In this document: piece by piece, positions 1-6,838 of the stretch
How positions within the stretch are numbered: the first letter of the stretch is position 1
Layout: every line of letters starts with the position of its first letter
From: a virus
Reading direction: 5' to 3' (one strand)
DNA: 22,643 nt
Virus record (IMG/VR): IMGVR_UViG_3300043122_000022
Coordinates: 1-22,643 of that record
Notes under the pieces: model-generated
Told to the model about the DNA's origin: nothing
The model's database searches: none
What the model saw: only the letters and a program-made list of their open reading frames with translations
Made by a program: the position numbers and the translations under genes

Positions 1-1321
1 CGACAAGATGAAATCTGATCCGCTGGTTTCCGGCTCCCTTATGATGATCAAGCAATACATTCGTAAGGTGGAATGGGATATTCAGCCAGTTGGTGGTGTC
101 AACGCTTCTGATGAAGATAAAGCTACAGCCGAGATTATCCGTGATGCACTGTTCATGCGAATGGCACGGTCATGGGATCAGGTGGTGGCTGATATATTAT
201 CTTTCATTGAATACGGTTTCTCTTTTCACGAACCAACTTACAAAGTGTATAAAGGGAATTTCATCTGGAAAGATTTTCCTTCCCGATCACAGAAAACAAT
301 CTCTGGCTTTGAATTTGATGAGCGCGGTAATCTTGAGCTAATCAAACAGCGCCCAGCTAATATTGCTGGATTTACACAGAAAGCTACGACAGAGATTCCA
401 ATTCCTTATTCACGACTTCTACATTTCCGCACTGACTCTGAACGAAACAATCCTCTCGGACGTTCTATTCTAAAGAATGCTTACTACGCTTGGGACAAGA
501 AAACCAAGCTAGAGTATTATGAAGCAGTTGGTATTGAGCGTGAAATGAACGGTTTGCCTGTATTCCGTATTCCAATGGAGTACTTCATGGCTGATCCTCA
601 AGAAGATCCAGACCGCTATAAAGTGTTTCAAGACTTCATTCGTATCGGTACTAATGTCCGTAATAATGAACAGGCTTGCTTATTCTTGCCAAGTGATACG
701 GACGAGACATCCAACAAAGAGTTGTTCAACTTCGATCTAGTTGCAAGCCGTGGTACACGTTCTATTGATACCTCTAAAGTGATTGAGCGTTACGACTATC
801 GTATTGCACAGAGTATGTTGTCAGACTTCATTCTGATGGGTTCCTCTTCGAGTGGTTCGTTTGCATTGTCCGATAACAAGATTGGCACATTCATTCAGAC
901 CCTAGAGGCTTATCTGGAAATCATTGCTGAACAGTTTAACCGTAAGGCTATTCCTACGTTGTACAAAATGAACGGTTGGGATGATAGCAAAACGTGTAGA
1001 CTGGTTCATAAGCCAATTGGGGCAGCTAGTTTGGCTGATCTTGGTGGGTACTTGCAAAATATTTCCAGTTATATTGTTGCTGACGCCTCACTAGAGAACG
1101 CACTACGCAAACGTGCTGATCTACCAGAGCGTGACGACAGCAGCACATTCTTGGATACCCCTGTCAATGTCCACCAAGCAATCTCTCAGCGTATTGGTAT
1201 GACCAAGAACGCTGACAAGGAAGCTGCTACAGCATCCCCAGACGAGCTTGCTGAGCAAGATGATGCGATGGTGGACAACCTGATGAAAGCTCTTGACGGA
1301 AACTATCAAGGAGAAGCGTAA
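1..1321 (+). CDS. Phage portal protein, DUF935/Mu gp29-like (5' partial)
   Basis: The portal forms the dodecameric ring at the capsid vertex through which DNA is packaged and to which the neck binds. The family match is by recognition. An early segment reads like the DUF935 'AEIIRDAL...SWDQVVADILSFIEYGFSFHE' stretch, followed by a basic RSQKTI motif, LLHFR with NPLGRSILKNAY around residues 135-155, and the IERE-GLPVFRIP block near residue 180. An ATG lies at position 8, but the frame is open to the left edge and family members have more N-terminal sequence, so I treat the gene as truncated by the window. The stop TAA (1319-1321) overlaps the ATG of the next gene by one base, which suggests translational coupling. 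The terminase should lie upstream, outside the window. I am confident of the portal role and less sure of the subfamily. Confidence 0.85.
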   Translation, partial: DKMKSDPLVSGSLMMIKQYIRKVEWDIQPVGGVNASDEDKATAEIIRDALFMRMARSWDQVVADILSFIEYGFSFHEPTYKVYKGNFIWKDFPSRSQKTISGFEFDERGNLELIKQRPANIAGFTQKATTEIPIPYSRLLHFRTDSERNNPLGRSILKNAYYAWDKKTKLEYYEAVGIEREMNGLPVFRIPMEYFMADPQEDPDRYKVFQDFIRIGTNVRNNEQACLFLPSDTDETSNKELFNFDLVASRGTRSIDTSKVIERYDYRIAQSMLSDFILMGSSSSGSFALSDNKIGTFIQTLEAYLEIIAEQFNRKAIPTLYKMNGWDDSKTCRLVHKPIGAASLADLGGYLQNISSYIVADASLENALRKRADLPERDDSSTFLDTPVNVHQAISQRIGMTKNADKEAATASPDELAEQDDAMVDNLMKALDGNYQGEA

Positions 1322-1776
1322 TGATTGATAAAGACAATATGATTAAAGCCTTCTCCGAATTCCTTGAGAAACACTTTGGTGACACTAAGCAAGTTGAAGT
1401 TGTAAAGGCAGTCAATACAGAAAAACGTATGGCTACATTCGTTGTGCTCAAAGCTATGTCAGACACATCTGATTTTGATGCACATGGCGACTTCTATGAC
1501 CGAGAGACAGTGGAAGATGCTTGCTACAACTTCTACGAGAATTGCATGAAAGCGAATCTGGGTCATCTGGTTATGGTGGACGAAGGTACAGCCAAGATTG
1601 TTGAGTCATACATCATCCCTGTAGACATTGAGCTAGGGGAGCAGCATGTACCAGCAGGTAGTTGGTTACAGACGTGGAAGTTTGCTGATGATGCTCTCTG
1701 GCAAGGTGTTAAGGACGGAGAGTGGAACGGATTGTCTGTAGGCTGTATGGCTAACGTGGAGACACTAGATGGATAA
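1321..1776 (+). CDS. XkdF-like prohead serine protease (N-terminal/catalytic part)
   Basis: Prohead proteases of the XkdF family cleave scaffold and capsid proteins during head maturation. The 151-residue product shows the family pattern: an 'SDFDAHGDFYDRETVEDA' segment near residues 50-67, a histidine in LGH (residue 82), the block IVESYIIPVDIELG (residues 93-106) with E95, a SWLQTWKF strand, and a GLSVG motif with S139 close to the C-terminus. H82, S139 and possibly E95 are the candidate catalytic residues; I infer this from position, not structure. XkdF-type proteins usually continue past the GLSVG motif into a 'slV..pAN' region. Here that region appears in the next ORF, which overlaps by 8 bases. 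The gene is placed between portal and capsid, as expected for a maturation protease. Confidence 0.75.
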   Translation: MIDKDNMIKAFSEFLEKHFGDTKQVEVVKAVNTEKRMATFVVLKAMSDTSDFDAHGDFYDRETVEDACYNFYENCMKANLGHLVMVDEGTAKIVESYIIPVDIELGEQHVPAGSWLQTWKFADDALWQGVKDGEWNGLSVGCMANVETLDG

Positions 1777-2722
1777 GGCTAAAAAGAAACTAACTAAGTT
1801 TGATTTCTCTGGAGCGAATGCGCATGTAGCATTAGTGCATCGTGAACAGAATGGAGCGGCCAATATGTATAAGACGCTCATTACGAAAGCAACAGATGTG
1901 GTTGTAGAGCTGTCTATGAAAGACTTTCTGGAACGATTCTTTTACATGTGGGAAGGAGACGCTAAATTCCTAGCCGATATGCTTGGCTACGGAAAAGACA
2001 TGTCTGAATACACTAGTGAGAAGCGTCAAGAAGAAATGGTGGAAGACCTAGCCGAGCTTATGGAGCATGATCTATATGGCAAGGTGGAGTTGTTACAGAA
2101 AGCTCGTAACGAAGGTGTGGATGCTGTCTCTGACACAGAACGTAAAGAATTAGAAGAGATTGTAAAGTCTCTTGCTAAATTTAGCAACGTAACTATCAAA
2201 GACATTGATAAGTATGCGGCTAAAGATGCTGGCGGGGAATCTCCTGTTAGCGATATTGAGAAAGGCAATGTTGCCGACAATTCCCTCCAAGATAAACAGG
2301 AGAAACCAATGAGCGAAGTAATTGAAAAGAGTGCTGTTGAGGCTCTTATTCAGAAGGCTCTCGAAGAACAGCAGGCAGAGATTCAGAAAGCTGTTGCTGA
2401 AAAAGAAAGCCGCATCGAAGAACTAACTAAATCTCTGGCTCAGTTTGAAGCAGAGAAAGCTGAAGCCAAGAAAGCTGAATATGTAGCCAAGGCTGCTGAC
2501 TTTGAAGTGCTAGGCGTAGAGGATAAAGAATCTTTTGGTGTAGCTCTGATGAAGATGTCTGAACAAGAAGAACTGGCTGGCGTTATGTCTGTGCTGGAAA
2601 AGGCTGTTCAGATTGCTAAGGCTGTAGATGGTCTTGGTGAAGTTGGTCACGACCTTGAGCCAGAAGAAGAACAGATTAGCAAAACTGCCGAGCTTCTCAA
2701 AGCTAAATACGGCAACAAGTAA
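1769..2722 (+). CDS. Protease C-terminal-like and scaffold fusion protein
   Basis: This 317-residue ORF begins inside the end of the protease gene (ATGGATAA overlap) with TAG immediately upstream in its own frame, so the ATG at 1769 is the only possible start. Residues 8-40 contain a VALVHREQNGAANMY segment resembling the 'slV..pAN' tail of XkdF proteases. Residues about 55-150 are acidic and helical. Residues 181-250 are a charged Glu/Ala/Lys-rich coiled coil, and the C-terminus ends in KAKYGNK. A coiled-coil region just upstream of the capsid gene is typical of capsid scaffolds, which direct shell assembly and are then removed by the protease. A strong internal ribosome site precedes Met181 (see the nested feature). 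The scaffold role is inferred from composition and position. Confidence 0.6.
   Translation: MDKAKKKLTKFDFSGANAHVALVHREQNGAANMYKTLITKATDVVVELSMKDFLERFFYMWEGDAKFLADMLGYGKDMSEYTSEKRQEEMVEDLAELMEHDLYGKVELLQKARNEGVDAVSDTERKELEEIVKSLAKFSNVTIKDIDKYAAKDAGGESPVSDIEKGNVADNSLQDKQEKPMSEVIEKSAVEALIQKALEEQQAEIQKAVAEKESRIEELTKSLAQFEAEKAEAKKAEYVAKAADFEVLGVEDKESFGVALMKMSEQEELAGVMSVLEKAVQIAKAVDGLGEVGHDLEPEEEQISKTAELLKAKYGNK
2309..2722 (+). CDS. Nested capsid scaffold protein (in-frame internal start)
   Basis: An in-frame ATG at 2309 (Met181 of the longer ORF) is preceded by AGGAG (2298-2302) with a six-base spacer. This is as good as the ribosome sites of the head genes around it and unusual for a chance internal Met. 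The 137-residue product would be almost entirely the Glu/Lys/Ala coiled coil, as in a free scaffold. The layout parallels phage lambda, where scaffold Nu3 is translated from an internal start within protease gene C. Known: that nested arrangement is common in siphophages. Inferred: that it operates here. Confidence 0.5.
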   Translation: MSEVIEKSAVEALIQKALEEQQAEIQKAVAEKESRIEELTKSLAQFEAEKAEAKKAEYVAKAADFEVLGVEDKESFGVALMKMSEQEELAGVMSVLEKAVQIAKAVDGLGEVGHDLEPEEEQISKTAELLKAKYGNK

Positions 2723-2742
2723 TTTATTAGGAGATTATAAAG

Positions 2743-3147
2743 ATGACTAAAATCGCCACAGAAAACCCACGCATCTCTGATGTTGTTAAGTATGAGCAAG
2801 CTCCTGAACATGGATGGTGCCGTGATGATGTTGTCATCAATGTTGCTGCTGCTGCCGATTACAAGATTGGTACTGTTTTGGGCAAAGTAACCGCAACCGG
2901 TAAATATGTTCCAGTTAATGCCGCTGCAGTTGTTGGTCAGGAAGGTGCTGAGGTTGCTGCCGCTATTCTACTTGAGAACGTCTCTGTAGCTGCCACCACT
3001 GACACCACTGCAACTGCTGCTGTAAACGGAGCAATGATTGTTCGTGATGGTGGTCTGGTGTTTGTAAACACACACAGCACTGCTGAACGTGCTGCTGCTG
3101 TTGCTGCTATTGAAGCTCTAGGCATCAAAACCCGTTCTGGCAACTAA
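2743..3147 (+). CDS. Head decoration protein, lambda gpD-like
   Basis: This 134-residue protein fits the head decoration family (lambda gpD/HDPD), which trimerises on the expanded capsid surface and stabilises it. The pattern is a polar N-terminus, then an Ala/Val/Thr-rich beta fold with YKIGTVLGKVTATGKYVPV near residues 40-60, a G-E-AAAILLE segment and a VNGAMIVRDGGLVFV strand pair near residues 93-108. AGGAG upstream with nine-base spacing supports the ATG at 2743. It lies 25 bases before the capsid gene, the lambda D-E order. Both genes have strong ribosome sites, in keeping with high copy number. Confidence 0.8.
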   Translation: MTKIATENPRISDVVKYEQAPEHGWCRDDVVINVAAAADYKIGTVLGKVTATGKYVPVNAAAVVGQEGAEVAAAILLENVSVAATTDTTATAAVNGAMIVRDGGLVFVNTHSTAERAAAVAAIEALGIKTRSGN

Positions 3148-3172
3148 GAATTATTTTTAAGGAGATTTAATA

Positions 3173-4219
3173 ATGGCAACTGCTCGTGATTTTCAAAACC
3201 CATACCAGCTTACAGACCTAACCAGTGAGATTCAACTGATCCCTAATACTTGGGGTCTGGTTACTCAGATGGGTCTATATTCTGATATTGGCGTATCTAC
3301 CAATACCGTAACTCTCGATAAGGTTAACAACACCCTGACCCTGCTGGGCGATTCCCGCCGTGGTACTCGTCACAACACCGAAGGTGCTAATGAGTCTGTT
3401 GAGACCTATGCGTTCAGCATTCCTCACTTCCAGATCCATGACCGCATTGAGCCAAAAGATCTACAGGGTCGCCGTCGTCCCGGTACTGACAACGAAGCTG
3501 ATACTCTGGCTATGGCCCGTATGCGTAAGCTGGAACGTATGCAGAAGCAAATCGGTATCACCAAAGAATACCTCGCCGTACAAGGCATCAAGGGTAATCT
3601 GGTAACTCCAAATGGTAACACTGTAGCTAACTACTACACCTCTTTTAGCGTATCTCAAAAATCTGTGGATTTTGTTCTGGGTACAGCTACTACAAAGGTT
3701 GGTGATAAGATCGAAGAAGTGATTGCACACATTCAGGACAACATCCTGTCTGGTGATATCGTAAATGATATCGTTGTACTGTGCTCCCCAACCTTCTTCC
3801 AGAAACTGGTTACCCATGCTAAAGTAGAATCTGCTTACCAGTTCTACATGAACACTAATCAGGGCTCTGGCGTTCAGGTGCTGCGTGATCGTCTGGGTTC
3901 TGGTCTGTACCGCTCTTTCTCTCACCAAGGTCTAGTTTTCCTTGAATATAGGGGCGCTTTTACAAAACAGGACGGCACAGTTGAAGCTCTAATTGAAGCT
4001 GATACTGCTTACGCTGTACCAATGGATGTGAGTGCGATGTTTGAGGCTTACAACGGCCCAGCAGATCATCTGGATTTCGTGAATACACTAGGTGAAAGCA
4101 TGTATGCTTGGGAATACACTGACGGACGTGGATTTGGCTACGACATCTTTGCAGAGTTCAATACCCTGCACTTGAACCGGATGCCCCAAGCTGTTGTTAA
4201 GTGTGTAACAAGCAACTAA
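3173..4219 (+). CDS. Major capsid protein, lambda gpE-like
   Basis: This is the major head shell protein. The 348-residue length is normal for the gpE family (HK97 fold). Recognisable features are the N-terminal LTSEIQLIPNTWG segment, an RRGTRHN motif, the HFQIHDRIEPKDLQGRRRPG region around residues 85-105 corresponding to the E-loop/spine region, a long charged helix (AMARMRKLERMQKQIG), a P-domain-like region around residue 190, and the C-terminal half with a Y-VPMD-motif and MYAWEY. The start is fixed by AAGGAG upstream of 3173. Codons are biased toward CTG, GGT and CGT compared with neighbouring accessory genes, as expected for a highly expressed gene. Gene order gpD-gpE confirms the call. 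Confidence 0.9.
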   Translation: MATARDFQNPYQLTDLTSEIQLIPNTWGLVTQMGLYSDIGVSTNTVTLDKVNNTLTLLGDSRRGTRHNTEGANESVETYAFSIPHFQIHDRIEPKDLQGRRRPGTDNEADTLAMARMRKLERMQKQIGITKEYLAVQGIKGNLVTPNGNTVANYYTSFSVSQKSVDFVLGTATTKVGDKIEEVIAHIQDNILSGDIVNDIVVLCSPTFFQKLVTHAKVESAYQFYMNTNQGSGVQVLRDRLGSGLYRSFSHQGLVFLEYRGAFTKQDGTVEALIEADTAYAVPMDVSAMFEAYNGPADHLDFVNTLGESMYAWEYTDGRGFGYDIFAEFNTLHLNRMPQAVVKCVTSN

Positions 4220-4231
4220 GCATTCTTGTCC

Positions 4232-4262
4232 AAAGCCTGTTAGGAAGTTCTTGACAGGCTTT
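4232..4262 (+). terminator. Hairpin behind the capsid gene, possible terminator/processing site
   Basis: AAAGCCTGT (4232-4240) and ACAGGCTTT (4254-4262) form a perfect nine-base inverted repeat around a 13-base loop, 12 bases after the capsid stop codon. Only three T end the stem, so termination would be partial at best. It may mainly protect the 3' end of the capsid message or lower transcription of the following endonuclease gene. Confidence 0.45.
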
Positions 4263-4278
4263 CCGCAAGTGTGTTTAA

Positions 4279-4304
4279 ATAGCCTTTTTATTTAAGGAGG
4301 CTGT
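4279..4304 (+). promoter_or_regulatory. RNA hairpin burying the ribosome site of the first endonuclease gene
   Basis: Bases 4279-4289 can pair with 4294-4304 in eleven consecutive pairs (three of them G-U) around the loop ATTT. The stem contains all of the AAGGAGG ribosome site (4294-4300) and ends at the start codon. The predicted effect is low translation of the endonuclease from long read-through transcripts. The pairing is seen in the sequence; the regulation is inferred by analogy with T4 homing endonuclease genes, whose ribosome sites are hidden in hairpins. Confidence 0.5.
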
Positions 4305-4895
4305 ATGAGAAAAGTATACGGTGTTGGTACAAATGACGCTAATTATAAAGTTACCCAGTACGCAGATGTAGACGGGAAATACACACAAGTCTGGAGGTGT
4401 CCGTATTATAGTGTGTGGAAGCATATGTTATATCGTTGTTACCATCCAGCATACCATAAAAGACAACCAACTTATATTACGTGCACTGTTTGCCCAGACT
4501 GGTTGATTTTCTCGAACTTTAAGAAGTGGATGCAGGAGCAAGACTGGGAAGGTAAACAGTTAGATAAAGACATACTGGTGGATGGTAACTTAGTTTATGG
4601 CCCAGAGTTTTGCGTTTTCGTTGAACAATCTATTAACAAGTTCTTACATGACGTTAAAGGGAGACTTGGGTCTTTAAAATTGGGCGCTCATTTAGATGCC
4701 CGCAAACATAAGTATGTAGCGGCTTGTAGCAACCCCTTTGAGGGTAAGCGTGAGGTGTTGGGTAGATTCGACACTCAACATGAAGCTCACTTAGCTTGGA
4801 AGTCTCGAAAACACGAGCTTGCTTGTATGCTTGCTGATTCTGACTTAGTTACAGATGAGCGTGTAGCACAAGCACTTCGCACAAGGTACTTGTAA
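4305..4895 (+). CDS. Free-standing homing-endonuclease-like protein with AP2-like domain
   Basis: This 196-residue protein belongs to the HNH/AP2-type phage endonuclease-like families. It has the N-terminal pattern W-hM-RCY (YSVWKHMLYRCYHP, residues 36-49), C-DW-FSNFKKW, then a QLDKDIL...VYGPEFCVFV block around residues 85-105 that corresponds to the LD-D...Y-P-NC-W region of such proteins. Residues about 123-170 resemble an AP2 DNA-binding domain (GAHLDARKHKYVAACSN, then LGRFDT-EAHLAWKSRK). A classic HNH triad is not obvious, so nuclease activity is uncertain. The gene sits alone between the capsid and connector genes, looks AT-richer and richer in TTA/AGA codons than the capsid gene, and is bracketed by hairpins. 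This suggests acquisition by homing. It is paralogous to the gene at 7849. Confidence 0.65.
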   Translation: MRKVYGVGTNDANYKVTQYADVDGKYTQVWRCPYYSVWKHMLYRCYHPAYHKRQPTYITCTVCPDWLIFSNFKKWMQEQDWEGKQLDKDILVDGNLVYGPEFCVFVEQSINKFLHDVKGRLGSLKLGAHLDARKHKYVAACSNPFEGKREVLGRFDTQHEAHLAWKSRKHELACMLADSDLVTDERVAQALRTRYL

Positions 4896-4902
4896 CAAAA
4901 CC

Positions 4903-4930
4903 AAAAGCCTCTCTAACCAGAGGCTTCTTT
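4903..4930 (+). terminator. Rho-independent terminator behind the first endonuclease gene
   Basis: AAGCCTCT (4905-4912) and AGAGGCTT (4919-4926) make a perfect eight-base stem with a six-base loop, followed by CTTT on the + strand. On the other strand the stem is followed by TTTTGG, so it may act in both directions. It lies eight bases after the stop codon at 4895. The rest of the gap to 5043 holds no + strand gene that I can support. Confidence 0.6.
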
Positions 4931-5042
4931 AGCCGGAGCCTCCCCCTACACAACACGGAACAAATTCTTCCGGCGTAATATCCAGCAACGACACATCTTC
5001 GTTCACATTACACAATGCTGACATATTCTTTTAGGAGGCTAC

Positions 5043-5510
5043 ATGGCATTCACATTCAACCCAGATTTATCTGACACGATCTCTCAAGTAAGATTCCTTA
5101 TCCAAGATGTGACGGAGGCTGCTCCGTATTTCCAAGACGAAACAATCTCAGCTCTACTGCTCACCAATAACAACCGTGTCCTAGATGCGGCTAAAGGTTT
5201 GGCTCAGGCACTCTGGACACAATATCTACATAAAGCTGATGTGGCTGAAGTAGATGATATTCGTATCGAGTACAGAGATAAAGCTAATCAGTTCAAGATG
5301 CTCTACGAAGAGCTGTCCAAGCAAGCAACCATTGCTAGATCATCTGGCGTACTGCCTATCTTCTTCGGTGGTATTGACCGAGCACAGTTTGATAATACAC
5401 GTAATGATAGCACCACTGTCAAACCATCCTTCACAAAAGGTGGTATTCAATTCGATAAACAATTCCCTGAATTATATCCAGTAGACGAAGAACGATACTG
5501 GCCTAGATAA
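5043..5510 (+). CDS. Head-tail connector (adaptor) protein, gp6/YqbG-like
   Basis: This 155-residue protein has the usual head-tail adaptor opening: an aromatic/Asp start (AFTFNPDLSDTISQVRFLIQD), then a YFQDETISALL segment, a run of Ala-rich helices (DAAKGLAQALWTQYL) and a DDIRIEYRDKANQFKMLYEEL helix near residues 70-95. This matches the four-helix adaptor that sits under the portal. The Gly/Phe-rich C-terminus (VLPIFFGGIDRAQFDN) is typical. TTAGGAGG gives a clear start at 5043. Its place between capsid and completion genes agrees. No catalytic function is expected. Confidence 0.7.
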   Translation: MAFTFNPDLSDTISQVRFLIQDVTEAAPYFQDETISALLLTNNNRVLDAAKGLAQALWTQYLHKADVAEVDDIRIEYRDKANQFKMLYEELSKQATIARSSGVLPIFFGGIDRAQFDNTRNDSTTVKPSFTKGGIQFDKQFPELYPVDEERYWPR

Positions 5511-5538
5511 TAGGCTGGCCTATGTAATCGGAGGGAAT

Positions 5539-5901
5539 ATGTTTAGAGAGAATATCAAGCGTGAAATAGCAAATGCTTGGATAAGAGAATTTGGTTCAAA
5601 CCTAACATCTGTCACATATGAGCGTTCTGCTACAGATGGTGTGTTCGATCCTATTACAGAGTCATATACAGGCGGTACAAACGGTATTGACCAGACAGTG
5701 AATGGAATGTTCCGTAAAATTAAATCCAGCCTAGTCGATAAGCTAAACCTTACAATGGATGATCGTAAGTTCACTATCCTACAGGATGACCTGACATTCA
5801 CTCCAGAAGAGAATGATGTATTAGACGGTGAGTGGCGTGTCGTTAAATATGACGAAGATAATGCCAGTGTCTTTTACAACATCTATGTGAGGCGTGTATG
5901 A
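5539..5901 (+). CDS. Putative head-closure / head-tail joining protein
   Basis: This 120-residue beta-rich protein has a short N-terminal helix (FRENIKREIANAWIREFG) followed by strands with VTYERSATDGVFDPITESYTGG and a C-terminal YDEDNASVFYNIYVRRV. The size, fold character and position between the adaptor and the tail-completion gene fit a head-closure (stopper) protein of the gpFII/gp16 kind. The sequence match is not strong enough to name a family. GGAGGG precedes the ATG at 5539 with short spacing, and the last four bases overlap the next gene, so the two are probably translationally coupled. Confidence 0.5.
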   Translation: MFRENIKREIANAWIREFGSNLTSVTYERSATDGVFDPITESYTGGTNGIDQTVNGMFRKIKSSLVDKLNLTMDDRKFTILQDDLTFTPEENDVLDGEWRVVKYDEDNASVFYNIYVRRV

Positions 5902-6326
5902 ATGGGTGGGATAATCTTGAGGAATGGGTAGAAGAAGCTGCTGAGACTCTTGTTAAGAAGGCTAAGACTGAAGCTGGCGACGAATTCTTACAGGAAGTAA
6001 CATCTCCGACAAACAATTGGAAAGACACCAAGCATTACAACTCCAACGGTAATACACCTGTGCTTGAAGGTAACCTAATGGCAAATACTGAGGTTGGTGT
6101 TAAGACTGCCCCAGATGGTGAGAATCCTTACGAAGATGAGGATGGGAAACAGACCTATCTAAGAGGTATTGCCAAAGTCAGGGCCGCAAATGCTTGGGAC
6201 AAAATATACTTCGTGAACGCTACTGAATACAACATACAGGCAGAGTTTGAAGGCTGGGGAAAATCTGGCCCATACAGATATTGGCAAACATCTTACAACA
6301 ACATGCTGGAGGCTATAAATAAATGA
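5898..6326 (+). CDS. Putative tail-completion / neck protein (HK97 gp10-like position)
   Basis: The 142-residue product begins with an amphipathic helix (NLEEWVEEAAETLVKKAKTEAGDEFLQEV), a common start for HK97 gp10-like or gpZ-like neck proteins. A TPVLEGNLMANTEVGV segment resembling the 'G.L..s' motif and an aromatic C-terminus with FEGWGKSGPYRYW follow. These proteins join the tail to the head. ATG overlaps the previous stop (ATGA) and the stop overlaps the next ATG (ATGA), so three genes in a row are coupled. The assignment rests mainly on position and weak pattern. Confidence 0.5.
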   Translation: MNGWDNLEEWVEEAAETLVKKAKTEAGDEFLQEVTSPTNNWKDTKHYNSNGNTPVLEGNLMANTEVGVKTAPDGENPYEDEDGKQTYLRGIAKVRAANAWDKIYFVNATEYNIQAEFEGWGKSGPYRYWQTSYNNMLEAINK

Positions 6327-6745
6327 ATCTACAGCCTTCTGAAATCCGTTCACACATTATTCAACACATATCTGCAAACTATACAGAGACTCCTGTTGAA
6401 TATCCGCCAAACCCTTTTAAAGAAAACAAAATTACCGAATGGGTGAGTGTCCATATTGACATGGGTGAAGGCTATACAGTGATGAAGGGGCAAGGCACTA
6501 CAACAAGACATCTTGGCCTAATTCATTTTGCTGTAAATGTTAAAAGGATTCAATCTGATCCAAGATCACTTGGTACAAGACGTGTCTATGAAATTGCAGA
6601 TGCTGTGCTTGCTGCAATGGAACGTAAGCGACTAAACGGATCTGCTGTTGTAACTAGAGCAGGACGTGTTGACACATCCGAACTAACAGATAAAACAGGC
6701 GAGATTTCTTTTGCCTTGGTTACAATTCCATTCTTTGTAACGTAA
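6323..6745 (+). CDS. Tail terminator protein (gpU / DUF4128-like)
   Basis: Tail terminators cap the tube to stop polymerisation and provide the head-binding surface. This 140-residue protein shows the expected alpha/beta layout: an N-terminal helix (SEIRSHIIQHISANY), an ENKITEWVSVHIDMGEG strand region, a TRHLGLIHFAVNVKR strand, a GTRRVYEIADAVLAAMERKR helix and a final SFALVTIPFFVT strand. It sits between the completion gene and the tube gene, the standard siphophage order. Four-base overlap with the preceding gene; 93 non-coding bases follow. Confidence 0.65.
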   Translation: MNLQPSEIRSHIIQHISANYTETPVEYPPNPFKENKITEWVSVHIDMGEGYTVMKGQGTTTRHLGLIHFAVNVKRIQSDPRSLGTRRVYEIADAVLAAMERKRLNGSAVVTRAGRVDTSELTDKTGEISFALVTIPFFVT

Positions 6746-6748
6746 AGC

Positions 6749-6774
6749 ATCACTTGTCCATTTGGACAGATGAT
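6749..6774 (+). terminator. Hairpin between tail terminator and tail tube genes
   Basis: Bases 6749-6759 pair with 6764-6774 around the loop ATTT in ten of eleven positions (one G-U, one mismatch), three bases after the stop at 6745. No T-run follows, so it may be an RNA-stability or pausing element rather than a strong terminator. Confidence 0.35.
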
Positions 6775-6793
6775 CCTCCCTGTAGGTAACAGG

Positions 6794-6809
6794 AAACAAT
6801 ATATTGTTT
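6794..6809. promoter_or_regulatory. Perfect 16-base palindrome upstream of the tail tube gene
   Basis: AAACAATATATTGTTT reads the same on both strands and lies 30 bases before the tube start codon. It could be a binding site for a dimeric regulator, part of a promoter region, or an RNA stem in the leader of the highly expressed tube gene. I cannot decide between these. Confidence 0.3.
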
Positions 6810-6838
6810 AAACTTTAAATCTTCTAGGAGAACACTAC

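Noticed and set aside
3461-3928. Antisense ORF of 155 codons within the capsid gene
   Set aside because: It lies opposite a confident capsid gene with strong codon bias, which creates long open antisense frames. No supporting signal.
4937-5040. Distant pairing of AGCCTCC (4937-4943) with the connector ribosome site GGAGGCT (5034-5040)
   Set aside because: The two parts are 90 bases apart and any CCTCC stretch can pair with a ribosome site. Unlike the tight hairpins before the endonuclease genes, it is not convincing.
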